DNA from: CBDCYS01 sp965226245
GTDB taxonomy: Bacteria > Acidobacteriota > Terriglobia > Bryobacterales > UBA6623
DNA: 64,000 nt
Assembly (NCBI GenBank): GCA_965226245.1
Contig: CBDDCL010000015.1
Coordinates: 5,766,001 to 5,830,000, forward strand
Direction: 5' to 3'
A program made the position numbers and the translations under genes. The notes beneath the pieces were generated by a model. That model saw nothing but the letters and a program-made list of their open reading frames with translations, made no database searches and was not told the DNA's origin. Below, one piece after another: positions 15,899 through 25,613 of the stretch; positions within the stretch are counted from its first letter, which is position 1, and each line of letters starts with the position of its first letter.

Positions 15899-16654
15899 CT
15901 AGGTCTCCGAAGCCGGACCGCCAGCGGTGATGTTGTTCGCGCCGGTTCTCGCGACCAGTTCACTGGCCTTGACGAGGGAATCGATGGTTCCTGCATCGGT
16001 CCACCAGCCCTCCAGGATCGAAAACGTCAGCGTGCCTTCCCGAACGTACAGATTGTTGACGTCGGTGATCTCGAGCTCGTCCCGCCCCGAGGGGGCCAAG
16101 GTGCGAATCTTGTCGAAAACCGTTGCGTCGTACATGTAGATTCCGGTTACGGCATAGTTCGAGCGCGGTTTGTCCGGTTTTTCCTCGATTCCAGCAATAC
16201 GGTTGCCGTCGATCTCGGCGACGCCGAAACGCTCTGCGTCAGGCACCGCCTTCAACAGGATTCGGGCCCCGCGAGGCTGTTTCCGGAAGGCATCGACGGC
16301 ATCGGCGATGCTCCGCTCGACGATGTTATCCCCGAGCACGACACAGATCTTTTGTCCCTCGGCGAAGTGCTCGGCCAGTCCCAGGGCTTCGGCGATTCCG
16401 CCCTCGCCGTCTTGGTAGGTATAGTTGATATGCTTGAGGCCGAACTCCTTGCCATTGCCTAGCAGGCGCAGGAAATCTCCCGCGTTCTGCCCTCCCGTAA
16501 CAATGAGAATATCCGTGATACCGGCTGTGACAAGCGATTCGATCGGGTAGTAGATCATCGGCTTGTCGTAGATCGGCAACAAGTGCTTGTTCGTGATCCG
16601 CGTGAGCGGATCCAAACGGGTACCAAGACCTCCCGCCAGGACGACACCCTTCAT
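15899..16654 (-). CDS. Sugar-phosphate nucleotidyltransferase (RmlA-like)
   Basis: 251 residues. Its N-terminal signature MKGVVLAGGLGTRLDPLT with NKHLLPIYDKPMIYYPIESL is that of glucose-1-phosphate thymidylyltransferase-like enzymes, which make NDP-sugars for cell-surface polysaccharides. LGDN, GVAEIDG, IEEKP and WWTDAGT are the expected substrate and metal motifs. It is shorter at the C-terminus than classical RmlA (~290), as in the short archaeal-type and Acidobacteria-type enzymes, so the exact nucleotide and sugar are uncertain. It follows the dap genes on the same strand but is separated from dapD by 300 bp containing a MITE. Confidence 0.88.
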   Translation of the reverse strand: MKGVVLAGGLGTRLDPLTRITNKHLLPIYDKPMIYYPIESLVTAGITDILIVTGGQNAGDFLRLLGNGKEFGLKHINYTYQDGEGGIAEALGLAEHFAEGQKICVVLGDNIVERSIADAVDAFRKQPRGARILLKAVPDAERFGVAEIDGNRIAGIEEKPDKPRSNYAVTGIYMYDATVFDKIRTLAPSGRDELEITDVNNLYVREGTLTFSILEGWWTDAGTIDSLVKASELVARTGANNITAGGPASET

Positions 16655-16782
16655 TTAAGAATCCTCATAATATTCGGGACGGGACGCCGTGGCGGCGGGT
16701 TGGCGGCACTACCTCGCGGAATGGCGGAAACAAGGGTTGGAACTACTTTCCGCGCAAGTCAATTGACCCAGTCAGTATAGCT

Positions 16783-16935
16783 TAGCAGCCCGTGGCGGAA
16801 GTCCGAGGACGCGAAAAAAGCGGACAGCCAGCCAATTTCCTTTCGACGAAGCGCTGATTCTGAAATGGATTGGAGAAGCGGAAATTGGTGGCAGTCCCCC
16901 TTTTTTGCCCGAGCAGACTTTGCCACGGGCTGTTA
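16783..16935. repeat. 153-bp MITE with IS1182 ends (copy A)
   Basis: It begins TAGCAGCCCGTGG and ends CCACGGGCTGTTA. A nearly identical element of the same length lies at 48868-49020. The terminal ~13 bp match the ends of the IS1182-type element at 44657-46159. Internally, AGCCAGCCAATTTCC and GGAAATTGGTGGC form a second long inverted repeat, so the element can fold into a strong hairpin. It carries no gene. The rest of 16655-16957 holds nothing I can identify. Confidence 0.85.
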
Positions 16936-16957
16936 GGGTCTGGTTTCCGCGTGGCCA

Positions 16958-17815
16958 CTATCTCAACAAATCCTCCAGCTGGATCCGTTCGTCTGTCTTT
17001 TCGTCGCGGTATTTGACGATGACGGGCGTGTAGAGCGAAAGATTCCAGTCCTTGCCTGCTCCCGAACTGACGGGCCGTGAGCCGGCGACCACGACCGCGC
17101 CTTCGGGAATGACGAGGGGGCTGTCACCGCCGGCGCGATGGATCGTTTGACGGACGATGTCGTAGACCGGCGTGGAACGCGTCAGAATCACTCCCGCCCC
17201 CAAAACCGCCCTTTTCTTGACGATCGTGCCTTCGTAGACGCCGCAGTTTCCTCCGACCAGAACGTTGTCTTCGATGATCACCGGCAAAGCCCCGATGGGT
17301 TCGAGCACGCCTCCGATTTGGGCCGCCGCGCTGAGGTGGCAGTTCTTTCCAACCTGAGCGCAGCTTCCCACCAGCGCGTGCGAATCGACCATGGTTCCGT
17401 CGCCGACATAGGCTCCTACGTTGACGTACATCGGCGGCATGCAGGTGACGCTCTTGCCTATGTAGCAACCGTCGCGAATGCTCGATCCGCCGGGCACGAC
17501 ACGGACGCTGTTGTCGAGCCCCAGCGTCTTAAGCGGGTAGGTCGACTTGTCGAAGAAACGGAAACGGCTGCCCTCGCTCGACATGTCGACGGTTTTTCCC
17601 ATTCGAAAGCCGACGAGTATGCCGCGTTTGACCCAGGGATTCACCGTCCAGCCGAGCGGACTGCCGGGCGCAGGCTCGGCAGCCCGCGCGATGCCGGAGT
17701 TCAAGGCTGATTTGAACTCCTGAAAACACTCCATGTCTTGATGGGTGAAGTCTTCCGGATTCTTGCCGAAAAGTTGGTTGATCGAGGTTTCGAGCATAGC
17801 TTGTTGAGAAGGCAT
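16958..17815 (-). CDS. dapD: Tetrahydrodipicolinate N-succinyltransferase
   Basis: 285 residues. It succinylates tetrahydrodipicolinate in the succinylase branch of diaminopimelate/lysine synthesis. It has a left-handed beta-helix made of hexapeptide repeats (GGSSIRDGCYIGKSV, VNVGAYVGDGTMVDSHALVGS, CAQVGKNCHLSAAAQIGGVLEP). An alternative start lies at Met7. Last dap gene of the cluster, 91 bp after dapA. Its presence, with an M20 deacylase nearby, indicates the succinylase route. Confidence 0.96.
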   Translation of the reverse strand: MPSQQAMLETSINQLFGKNPEDFTHQDMECFQEFKSALNSGIARAAEPAPGSPLGWTVNPWVKRGILVGFRMGKTVDMSSEGSRFRFFDKSTYPLKTLGLDNSVRVVPGGSSIRDGCYIGKSVTCMPPMYVNVGAYVGDGTMVDSHALVGSCAQVGKNCHLSAAAQIGGVLEPIGALPVIIEDNVLVGGNCGVYEGTIVKKRAVLGAGVILTRSTPVYDIVRQTIHRAGGDSPLVIPEGAVVVAGSRPVSSGAGKDWNLSLYTPVIVKYRDEKTDERIQLEDLLR

Positions 17816-17906
17816 CTTGCTGTTGAGAATTGAGCGAGAGGTTCAGCAGCGCGGGGAATGCGAGGGCACCATGAGCCGGGCCCACCCCGGGGTTGTCCTT
17901 ACCGTC

Positions 17907-18806
17907 CTAGTCGGCTGACGCGGCGGCGGGCGTAGTCAGCCCCACTTGCGCCAGCACGCGAGAGATCTTCGCCTGGCTGCCGGAATTGGGTTCGACCATG
18001 GGCAAACGGTAATGGGGCCCAATCAGTCCCATCATGGCCATGCCTGCTTTGACCGGCCCGGGATTACTTTCGACGAAATTGATCTCCATCAGCGAATGGT
18101 AGCGCCGATGAACTTCCCTCGCCCCATCGAAGTCTCCTGTTAGGGCAAGGCGGCAGAGCTGTGACATTTCGGCGGGAATCTCGTTGGAAGCCACCGAGAT
18201 CACGCCCACTCCTCCCAATGCCATCAGCGGCAGCGTGACGGAATCGTCACCCGAAAGCACCAAGAAGTCGTGCGGCAGCTCTTGAAAGATCGCCGCCACT
18301 TGCCCGATGTCACCCGAGGCTTCCTTCACTCCGGCAATATTGTCGATCGACGCGAGACGCGCCAGCGTTCCGGGAGCAATGTTGATTCCCGTGCGGCTGG
18401 GAACGTTGTAAAGAACGATGGGCAGCCGGGTGGCGGACGCGATGGCCTTGTAGTGCTGGTAAAGTCCCTCGGGAGTGGGTTTGTTGTAGTAGGGCGTAAC
18501 CGAAAGAAGTCCGTCGGCTCCCATCGCTTCCAGCTCGTTGGCCAGCTTGATGACTTCTTGCGTGTTGTACCCGCCGGCGCCCGCCAGAACAGGGACCTTG
18601 CCCTTCGCTTCTTCCAGAACCAATTCGACAACGCGCAGGTGCTCTTGCGTGCTCAGCGTCGGGCTCTCCCCGGTCGTACCGCAGGGGACCAGGAAATGAA
18701 TGCCGCTGTCGATTTGGCGCTTTGCCAAACGGCGCACCGCCTGCTCGTCAACCGAGAGGTCGGCGCGAAACGGGGTCACCAGCGCCGTGCCGCATCCTTT
18801 AAACAT
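17907..18806 (-). CDS. dapA: 4-hydroxy-tetrahydrodipicolinate synthase
   Basis: 299 residues. It condenses pyruvate with aspartate semialdehyde, the first step committed to lysine. A Schiff-base Lys region (VLYNVPSRTGINI then GVKEASGD), the PCGTTGESPTL pocket and GADGLLSVTPYYNKPTPEGL are all present. The ATG at 18806 is chosen over the one at 18818, because the GGAGG at 18811-18815 is correctly spaced for 18806 and lies inside the longer frame. It lies 276 bp downstream of dapB, transcribed in the same direction. Confidence 0.96.
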   Translation of the reverse strand: MFKGCGTALVTPFRADLSVDEQAVRRLAKRQIDSGIHFLVPCGTTGESPTLSTQEHLRVVELVLEEAKGKVPVLAGAGGYNTQEVIKLANELEAMGADGLLSVTPYYNKPTPEGLYQHYKAIASATRLPIVLYNVPSRTGINIAPGTLARLASIDNIAGVKEASGDIGQVAAIFQELPHDFLVLSGDDSVTLPLMALGGVGVISVASNEIPAEMSQLCRLALTGDFDGAREVHRRYHSLMEINFVESNPGPVKAGMAMMGLIGPHYRLPMVEPNSGSQAKISRVLAQVGLTTPAAASAD

Positions 18807-19081
18807 GACAACCTCCATTGCTTGCGGCGCGTCCGTGGGCGTCCCGCGGCAAGCGCTTCTTCAGACCGCTAGACAGGCGGGATTGCCTATCCTAACGCGG
18901 ACGGGCCGCAACCAAAGAGCGGAGCTTGGCCGCTGTCGGATTGGGCGCGTCGATGCGGCTGACCCCTCCCTTGCGGTCGGGGCTCTAAATCGGCTCCCGC
19001 GTTTTCTGCCACGTTTGGCGCGAATTTCATGATGCAGGTACTAAGCTGCTTTGTCTAGCGATCCGCGCGGGCATGGCAAGG

Positions 19082-19798
19082 CTATACCTGCTTCCAGATA
19101 GATGAGAATTCGTATAACCCCTGCTTGCCGATGACCCAGCGCGCGGCGCGCAACGCTCCCCGGGCGAAACCCATCCGGCTGCGCGCGGTATGGCTGAGCC
19201 GGATCGTATCCGCCTCGGAGTCGAATCCGATCTCGTGCATGCCCGGCATCGCCCCGACCCGGTTCGTGGCAACGTCGGGGTCTTTCGGATAGCCACTGTC
19301 TTTCATGACCTGGAGCAATCGAAGCATTGTGCCCGAGGGGGCGTCCTTTTTCTTGTTGTGGTGAGCTTCGTAGGCCCAACAGTCGTAGTCGTCTTGATCA
19401 GCCAAAATTCGCGACGCCGCCTCGACAATGCCATAGAAGGCCAGCACGCCCACCGAAAAATTAGCACCGTGAACCAGGCCGATCTTATCACGCTCGAGAG
19501 CGGCTTTGACGCGCGGCAGTTGATCCAGCCAGCCGGTTGTTCCTATCACCAGGTTCACGCCCAAAGGAGCAATTTTTTCGGCGTTTTCGGCAACGACGGA
19601 CGGAATCGAAAAGTCAACAGCCACATCGATTCCCTGGAAGTTTTCCGCCGTGATCCCTTCGCCGTCAATGTTGTTGAACTCGTCCAGCTTGAGCCCGACT
19701 TCAAAATCGAAATCGGGGGCCAGTCGCTCGAGGAGGCGTCCCATGTTGCCGTAGCCCACCAGCGCCAGCTTCGCCGGGCTCGCCTCGGATTCATTCAT
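19082..19798 (-). CDS. dapB: 4-hydroxy-tetrahydrodipicolinate reductase
   Basis: 238 residues. The N-terminal Rossmann motif LALVGYGNMGRL is slightly shorter than in E. coli DapB. The catalytic region EAHHNKKKDAPSGT holds the His-His and Lys residues typical of the family. It starts directly after the lysC stop (2 bp), so the two are in one operon. Confidence 0.95.
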   Translation of the reverse strand: MNESEASPAKLALVGYGNMGRLLERLAPDFDFEVGLKLDEFNNIDGEGITAENFQGIDVAVDFSIPSVVAENAEKIAPLGVNLVIGTTGWLDQLPRVKAALERDKIGLVHGANFSVGVLAFYGIVEAASRILADQDDYDCWAYEAHHNKKKDAPSGTMLRLLQVMKDSGYPKDPDVATNRVGAMPGMHEIGFDSEADTIRLSHTARSRMGFARGALRAARWVIGKQGLYEFSSIWKQV

Positions 19799-19800
19799 CG

Positions 19801-21174
<1,374 letters not shown>

Positions 21175-21255
21175 GAATTTTTTTCTAGCCGCGCCCGGCC
21201 ACAATCCGTCCGAAAGGCGGCAATTTTCGCTGCATCGTTCTTGTCCTTGTCAATA

Positions 21256-21365
21256 ACACCCGTAGCGCGCGGCTCGCAAGAGACCTGCGTTCTTGATCCG
21301 TTCACCCGTCAGGTGCGGCACGACGAAATGCCGCGGGTCTCTTGCGAGCCCCGCGCTACGGGTGT
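21256..21365. repeat. 110-bp element with 30-bp inverted repeats
   Basis: The left arm (21256-21285) starts ACACCCGTAGCGCGCGGC and is matched by the right arm (21336-21365), whose reverse complement starts ACACCCGTAGCGCGGGGC. Only one or two mismatches occur over 30 bp. It sits between asd and lysC and would form a very stable hairpin in mRNA, possibly a processing or attenuation point. Confidence 0.8.
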
Positions 21366-21443
21366 TTCAAAGTGCTCGCCCGTCGGCTCCGCGGGTTCCA
21401 CACTACAATGACAAGCCTCGGCGTGCCCGCGGTACCCGCGGCG

Positions 21444-22496
21444 TCAGTCCAGCAACCCGTCGCTGAGCATCAACTCGGCGTTGAGCACCGCCGCGCCCGC
21501 CGCCCCACGGATCGTATTATGTCCCAGAACGACGAACTTGTAATCGAGCACGGGGCACACGCGCACTCTTCCCACGCTGACCGCCATACCTTGCTCGAGC
21601 ATCGCATCTTTGCGCGGCTGCGGGCGATCCGGTCGCTTCATCAGATGGACCGGCTGTTTCGGAGCCGTGGGAAGACTTTTCTCCTGCGGAATCCCGCGAA
21701 AAGAAACAAAAGCGGCCTCCAGTTCCGCAATGGCCGGCTTCTGCTCCAACTCGACCGAAACGGTGACCGTGTGGCCGTCAACAACGCCGACCCGGTTGCA
21801 GTGCGCGCTGACCACGGCGTCAAGCGGTTCCACGCGATCGCCTTTGAAATCCCCGAGCAGTTTCTGGGTCTCGCGCTGCATCTTTTCTTCTTCGCCGCCA
21901 ATGTAGGGGATAACGTTGGCCACGATGTCCATCGACGGCAGCCCTGGATATCCGGCGCCAGAAATCGCCTGCATGGTGCTGGCAATGACCTTCTTGATGC
22001 CGAAAGGCTTCAACGGCGCCAGTCCCATGACCATCGTGATCGTGGAACAGTTGGGATTCGTGACGATGGCACCGTTCCAACCGCGGTTCTTGCGCTGCAC
22101 GGCGATCAAGCCGGCGTGGTCCGCGTTTACTTCGGGGATCAGCAGCGGCACGTCGGCGTCCATGCGATGGTTCTTTGAGTTCGACACAACAAAGTGGCCG
22201 GCGGAAGCGAATGCCTGCTCGATCTCTCCCGCGACGGAGGCGTCCAGAGCCGAAAAGACCAGCCGCGGAGTGCCGTTCTCCGGCTTGGACGCATGGACCG
22301 TTCTAGAGGCAACGGACTCCGGAATCGCGGTGTCCTGCGTCCAGTTTGCCGCCTCGTGATAGGGCTTACCGGCACTGCGCTCGCTGGCGCCGAGCCACGT
22401 CAGATCGAACCAAGGGTGGTCCCGCAACTGGTTCACGAACTGCTGTCCGACCATTCCGGTTGCGCCTAGTACGCCGACTTCGATTTTCCTCTCCAT
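21444..22496 (-). CDS. asd: Aspartate-semialdehyde dehydrogenase
   Basis: 350 residues. It reduces aspartyl phosphate with NADPH. GVLGATGMVGQQFV is the nucleotide-binding loop, NPNCSTITMVMGLAPL holds the catalytic Cys, and SAHCNRVGVVDGHTVTVSVEL has the substrate-site Arg/His residues. It matches the archaeal/yeast-like ASADH subtype by its sequence around the Cys. It is upstream of lysC in the same direction. Confidence 0.95.
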   Translation of the reverse strand: MERKIEVGVLGATGMVGQQFVNQLRDHPWFDLTWLGASERSAGKPYHEAANWTQDTAIPESVASRTVHASKPENGTPRLVFSALDASVAGEIEQAFASAGHFVVSNSKNHRMDADVPLLIPEVNADHAGLIAVQRKNRGWNGAIVTNPNCSTITMVMGLAPLKPFGIKKVIASTMQAISGAGYPGLPSMDIVANVIPYIGGEEEKMQRETQKLLGDFKGDRVEPLDAVVSAHCNRVGVVDGHTVTVSVELEQKPAIAELEAAFVSFRGIPQEKSLPTAPKQPVHLMKRPDRPQPRKDAMLEQGMAVSVGRVRVCPVLDYKFVVLGHNTIRGAAGAAVLNAELMLSDGLLD

Positions 22497-22542
22497 GACA
22501 AAGCTCCTCCCGCCGGATCAGCATGCGGAAGCGAATCGCTTT

Positions 22543-23550
22543 CTACTGCGTCGCTTGAAGTTGTTTCACGAGGCTCTTGTAGAGTTCAACGGCCTCGTGA
22601 AGTTGTTTCTTGGGAACATGCTCGTCAACACTGTGGGCGACATGAATGGTTCCCGGCCCGATCAGCAGGGGCTGACCCCATCTCGTCAGCTTGGGAATGT
22701 CGGTCGCGTATTTGACGATGGTAGTTTCAAATCCGGGTACCGATTTAAGGTGGACGGCGGGCACTTCGGATGCAATGGCAACGGTCACGCGCTCGTCGAG
22801 CGTGGAAAAGACGAGCTTCTTCAGATCTTCCAGGTCCGACACCACCCGAATCGCGACCGAAGCCGCGGCGTGATCGGGAACGACGTTGGCCGCCTCTCCG
22901 CCCAAGATGGTTCCGATATTCAAGGTGGTGTCGCCCAGAATTTCGTCAACCGGCCACTGCACTTGGCGCAACGCTTGGAGATTATCCAGCAGCTTGTCGA
23001 TCGCCGAATCGCCTAACTCGGCATAGGCGGAATGCACGGACCTGCCGCTGGCCTCGAGTTCCAGCCGCAGCGCGCCTTTAGTGCCGAGTCCTAGCAGATT
23101 CTCGGTTGGCTCGCCGTTGATAAGATATCGCGAACCTGGAGGATGCTTGTTGGCTTTCATCGCGCCAACGCCGTCGACTTCCTCACCTACCACGAACAGC
23201 AATCCAAGATTGCGAACACCCTCTTCCAGCAAGGCTTCCGTAGCTTTGATCATGGACGCCCCGATGCCGTGCGTGTCGCAGGCGCCCCGCCCCCAGATGC
23301 GTTCGTCGTCCTCTCGCGAGGGGATGAACGGCGGCACCGTGTCCATGTGGGTGGAAAGGACAACGTCGGGTTCTCCCCAGCTGACATAGACGTTGTTACG
23401 CTGGGGAGCAACCGGCATCAGCTCGATTCGGCCGTCGTATTGGCCGGCCAGCGGCCGCAGGCAGTCGTGGAGATAGTTGCCGATTTCGAACTCGTTGGGA
23501 GTGACGGAGTCGATATCGACGAGCGCCCGTGTTAGCTCAAACAGATGCAT
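22543..23550 (-). CDS. M20 metallopeptidase-family deacylase (DapE/ArgE-like)
   Basis: 335 residues. Metal-site motifs of M20 enzymes are STHMDTVPPF, GRGACDTHG and VVGEEVDGVGA, followed by the dimerisation domain and a C-terminal GTIHVAHSVDEHVP with the last metal ligand region. Its place between asd and the second aspartokinase suggests it is the succinyl-diaminopimelate desuccinylase that follows DapD. Acetylornithine or N-acetyl-lysine deacetylase activity cannot be excluded from sequence. Confidence 0.85.
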   Translation of the reverse strand: MHLFELTRALVDIDSVTPNEFEIGNYLHDCLRPLAGQYDGRIELMPVAPQRNNVYVSWGEPDVVLSTHMDTVPPFIPSREDDERIWGRGACDTHGIGASMIKATEALLEEGVRNLGLLFVVGEEVDGVGAMKANKHPPGSRYLINGEPTENLLGLGTKGALRLELEASGRSVHSAYAELGDSAIDKLLDNLQALRQVQWPVDEILGDTTLNIGTILGGEAANVVPDHAAASVAIRVVSDLEDLKKLVFSTLDERVTVAIASEVPAVHLKSVPGFETTIVKYATDIPKLTRWGQPLLIGPGTIHVAHSVDEHVPKKQLHEAVELYKSLVKQLQATQ

Positions 23551-24011
23551 GGATCACTACCAACGCCGATGTTTTGGGACAGTCCCGAAGGCAAGCAGGG
23601 GCGAACTTCGCTTATTTTCGCTTCATGAACTCAGACTTCAGATTTAGGTGCGCCGGTGAGCGGCAACACCCTTTTTGCCGAACAGTATCGTCAGTCCCGA
23701 AGTGTCATTACTGAGGATATCGGATTCTTTTAAGAAGGGTCAAACGGACAGACGGAAAACGTCTAGCTACCCCCAATACTGTTCAGTTAGCAGTTCCGCG
23801 CGGAGGGTTTTGGTTCAATGGCATGTGCTCTTGTATCGGGCAACAACGAACGAACGCCTCAAAGAGCTTTGTTGCAGAGGCGTAAGCATGCGGTTGTTCT
23901 CCTGCGCCCCGTCCGCGGACTTCCGTCCGCGGCTCTGTCCGGCCATCTGAAATTTCCTGCCACAATCGGAAACGATTTGACTATACGGATACTAAGTGGA
24001 CAATATTGGGG
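23551..24011. other. Intergenic region with a lone IS-type end
   Basis: No supported gene in 461 bp. The 19-bp motif CCCAATACTGTTCAGTTAG at 23772-23790 is identical to 44201-44219 and similar to the arms of the MITE at 1325. It looks like a solo end of an IS4-type element. A GC-rich palindrome (GTCCGCGG...CCGCGG area, about 23919-23937) lies nearby. Confidence 0.5.
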
Positions 24012-25424
24012 CTACCCCGCGCCCAATTCACAGGCCTCGTGAACAGCTCTTACCGCGTTGTCAAGGGCCTTCTCGGCGACTACGATTGCAATGGTCAGCT
24101 CACTCGATCCCTGGGCGATAGCGATGATGTTGATATTCTGTTGGGAAATGGCCGTGAAGACTTTCCCTGCCAGCCCGGGTGTCCCGTGCATACCTTCGCC
24201 GACGGCAGCCAGAAGTCCAACGCCTTCGTCGACACGGATTGGGCGCACATAGTCGTGGGCCAACTCAATCGCAAGCTCTTCGCACAGGCTCTCTCGTGCG
24301 TTGGCAAGTTCTTCGGCGCGTACGAGCATGCAGAAGTTCTGACGAAAGCTCGAACGGGTCAATAAGAGCACTTCAACGCCGGCACGAGCGGCGGCCTCGA
24401 GCGCCCGAGCCATCAGTTGGGCTCCGGACATCGATGCGCTGGCGGCTTCAATCGTGATCAGCGCTACCTTGGCTAGTGATGTGATCGCACGTACACCGTG
24501 ATCGGCGGTGATTTGGTGGACAATACGCGTCCCCGGCTTCTCGGGCTCCAAGCTGTTCTTGATCCAGACCGGGATGCGCTTGTTCACAAGCGGCGCCAGT
24601 GTTCTGGGATGCAACACTTTGGCGCCGTTGTAAGCAAGTTCAGCCGCCTCACTGTAGCTGACTTCGGGGAGCACCCGGGCATCCTTCACAAGGCGAGGAT
24701 CGGCCGTCAGGATACCGTCTACGTCGGTCCAGATCCATAGCTCGGAGGCGTCGAGAACCGTCGCGAGAATTGAAGCCGAGAAGTCAGAGCCTCCGCGTCC
24801 CAGCGTCGTTGGTTGTCCTTCCGGCGTTGCTCCGCTAAAGCCTGTCACTATCGGGATTTCTCCCCTCTCGATAGCGGGCCTGAGACGGGTATTTACGCTG
24901 GTACGGGTGAGGTCGATCAGCGGCGAGGCGTTCCCGAAGACACCGTCGGTTACGATCAGTTCACATGCGTCCACTGCCTTAGCGGGCACGCCCCTCGATC
25001 GAAGAACAGCACTGACGAGATAGGAGGACAGCTTTTCTCCGGCCGGCACGGCTTCATCAACGGATTTGGGCGGACGTTCCCCCAACATCAGCATGCCGCG
25101 GGCGATTCGCTCAAAAGCACCCAGCAGACGCTCAATTTCATGAATGGCTTCGTCGTGATCCTCGAGCGGCAACAACTCCCGGCAGGCATCGACGTGGAGC
25201 CTCTTCAGGGCTCCCAGGTGCGTGTCAACTGACGCTGGGTCATCTGCTTCCGCGCGCCGCATGACCTCAAGGAGCATGTCCGTGACCGTGGCCATCGCCG
25301 AGACGACCGCAACCACGGTGAATTTTTCGCGGGCTTGTTGAATCAAATCGGCAGCTCTGACGATGCGTTCGGGCGAGCCGATGCTCGTGCCCCCGAACTT
25401 CATGACAATCAATGGCTGTGACAC
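24012..25424 (-). CDS. Aspartokinase (second copy)
   Basis: 470 residues. It has the kinase motif IVMKFGGTSIGS, the active-site GRGGSDFSASILATVLDASELWIWTDVDGILTADPR (read in pieces) and two ACT domains at the C-terminus. It is as divergent from the first aspartokinase as separate isozymes are and contains no homoserine dehydrogenase domain. It probably feeds threonine/methionine synthesis under different feedback control, but that is an inference. Confidence 0.93.
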   Translation of the reverse strand: MSQPLIVMKFGGTSIGSPERIVRAADLIQQAREKFTVVAVVSAMATVTDMLLEVMRRAEADDPASVDTHLGALKRLHVDACRELLPLEDHDEAIHEIERLLGAFERIARGMLMLGERPPKSVDEAVPAGEKLSSYLVSAVLRSRGVPAKAVDACELIVTDGVFGNASPLIDLTRTSVNTRLRPAIERGEIPIVTGFSGATPEGQPTTLGRGGSDFSASILATVLDASELWIWTDVDGILTADPRLVKDARVLPEVSYSEAAELAYNGAKVLHPRTLAPLVNKRIPVWIKNSLEPEKPGTRIVHQITADHGVRAITSLAKVALITIEAASASMSGAQLMARALEAAARAGVEVLLLTRSSFRQNFCMLVRAEELANARESLCEELAIELAHDYVRPIRVDEGVGLLAAVGEGMHGTPGLAGKVFTAISQQNINIIAIAQGSSELTIAIVVAEKALDNAVRAVHEACELGAG

Positions 25425-25613
25425 GTTCTACCCTTCGCTCTCATGGTACTGGAAAGGTTCTTTTGGACTGATCCGGGCTTGTCGATTGACTCCAGCATGG
25501 CGGCCCTGTATGTTGTGATCAGCGGTTGGCGAACAATCGGGCGGCCAAGCCGCTGGGGGTAGTCACCTCGGCCGGTCTGGGACTGACGCCTCTCCAATGG
25601 CTCTATCGCCGAA

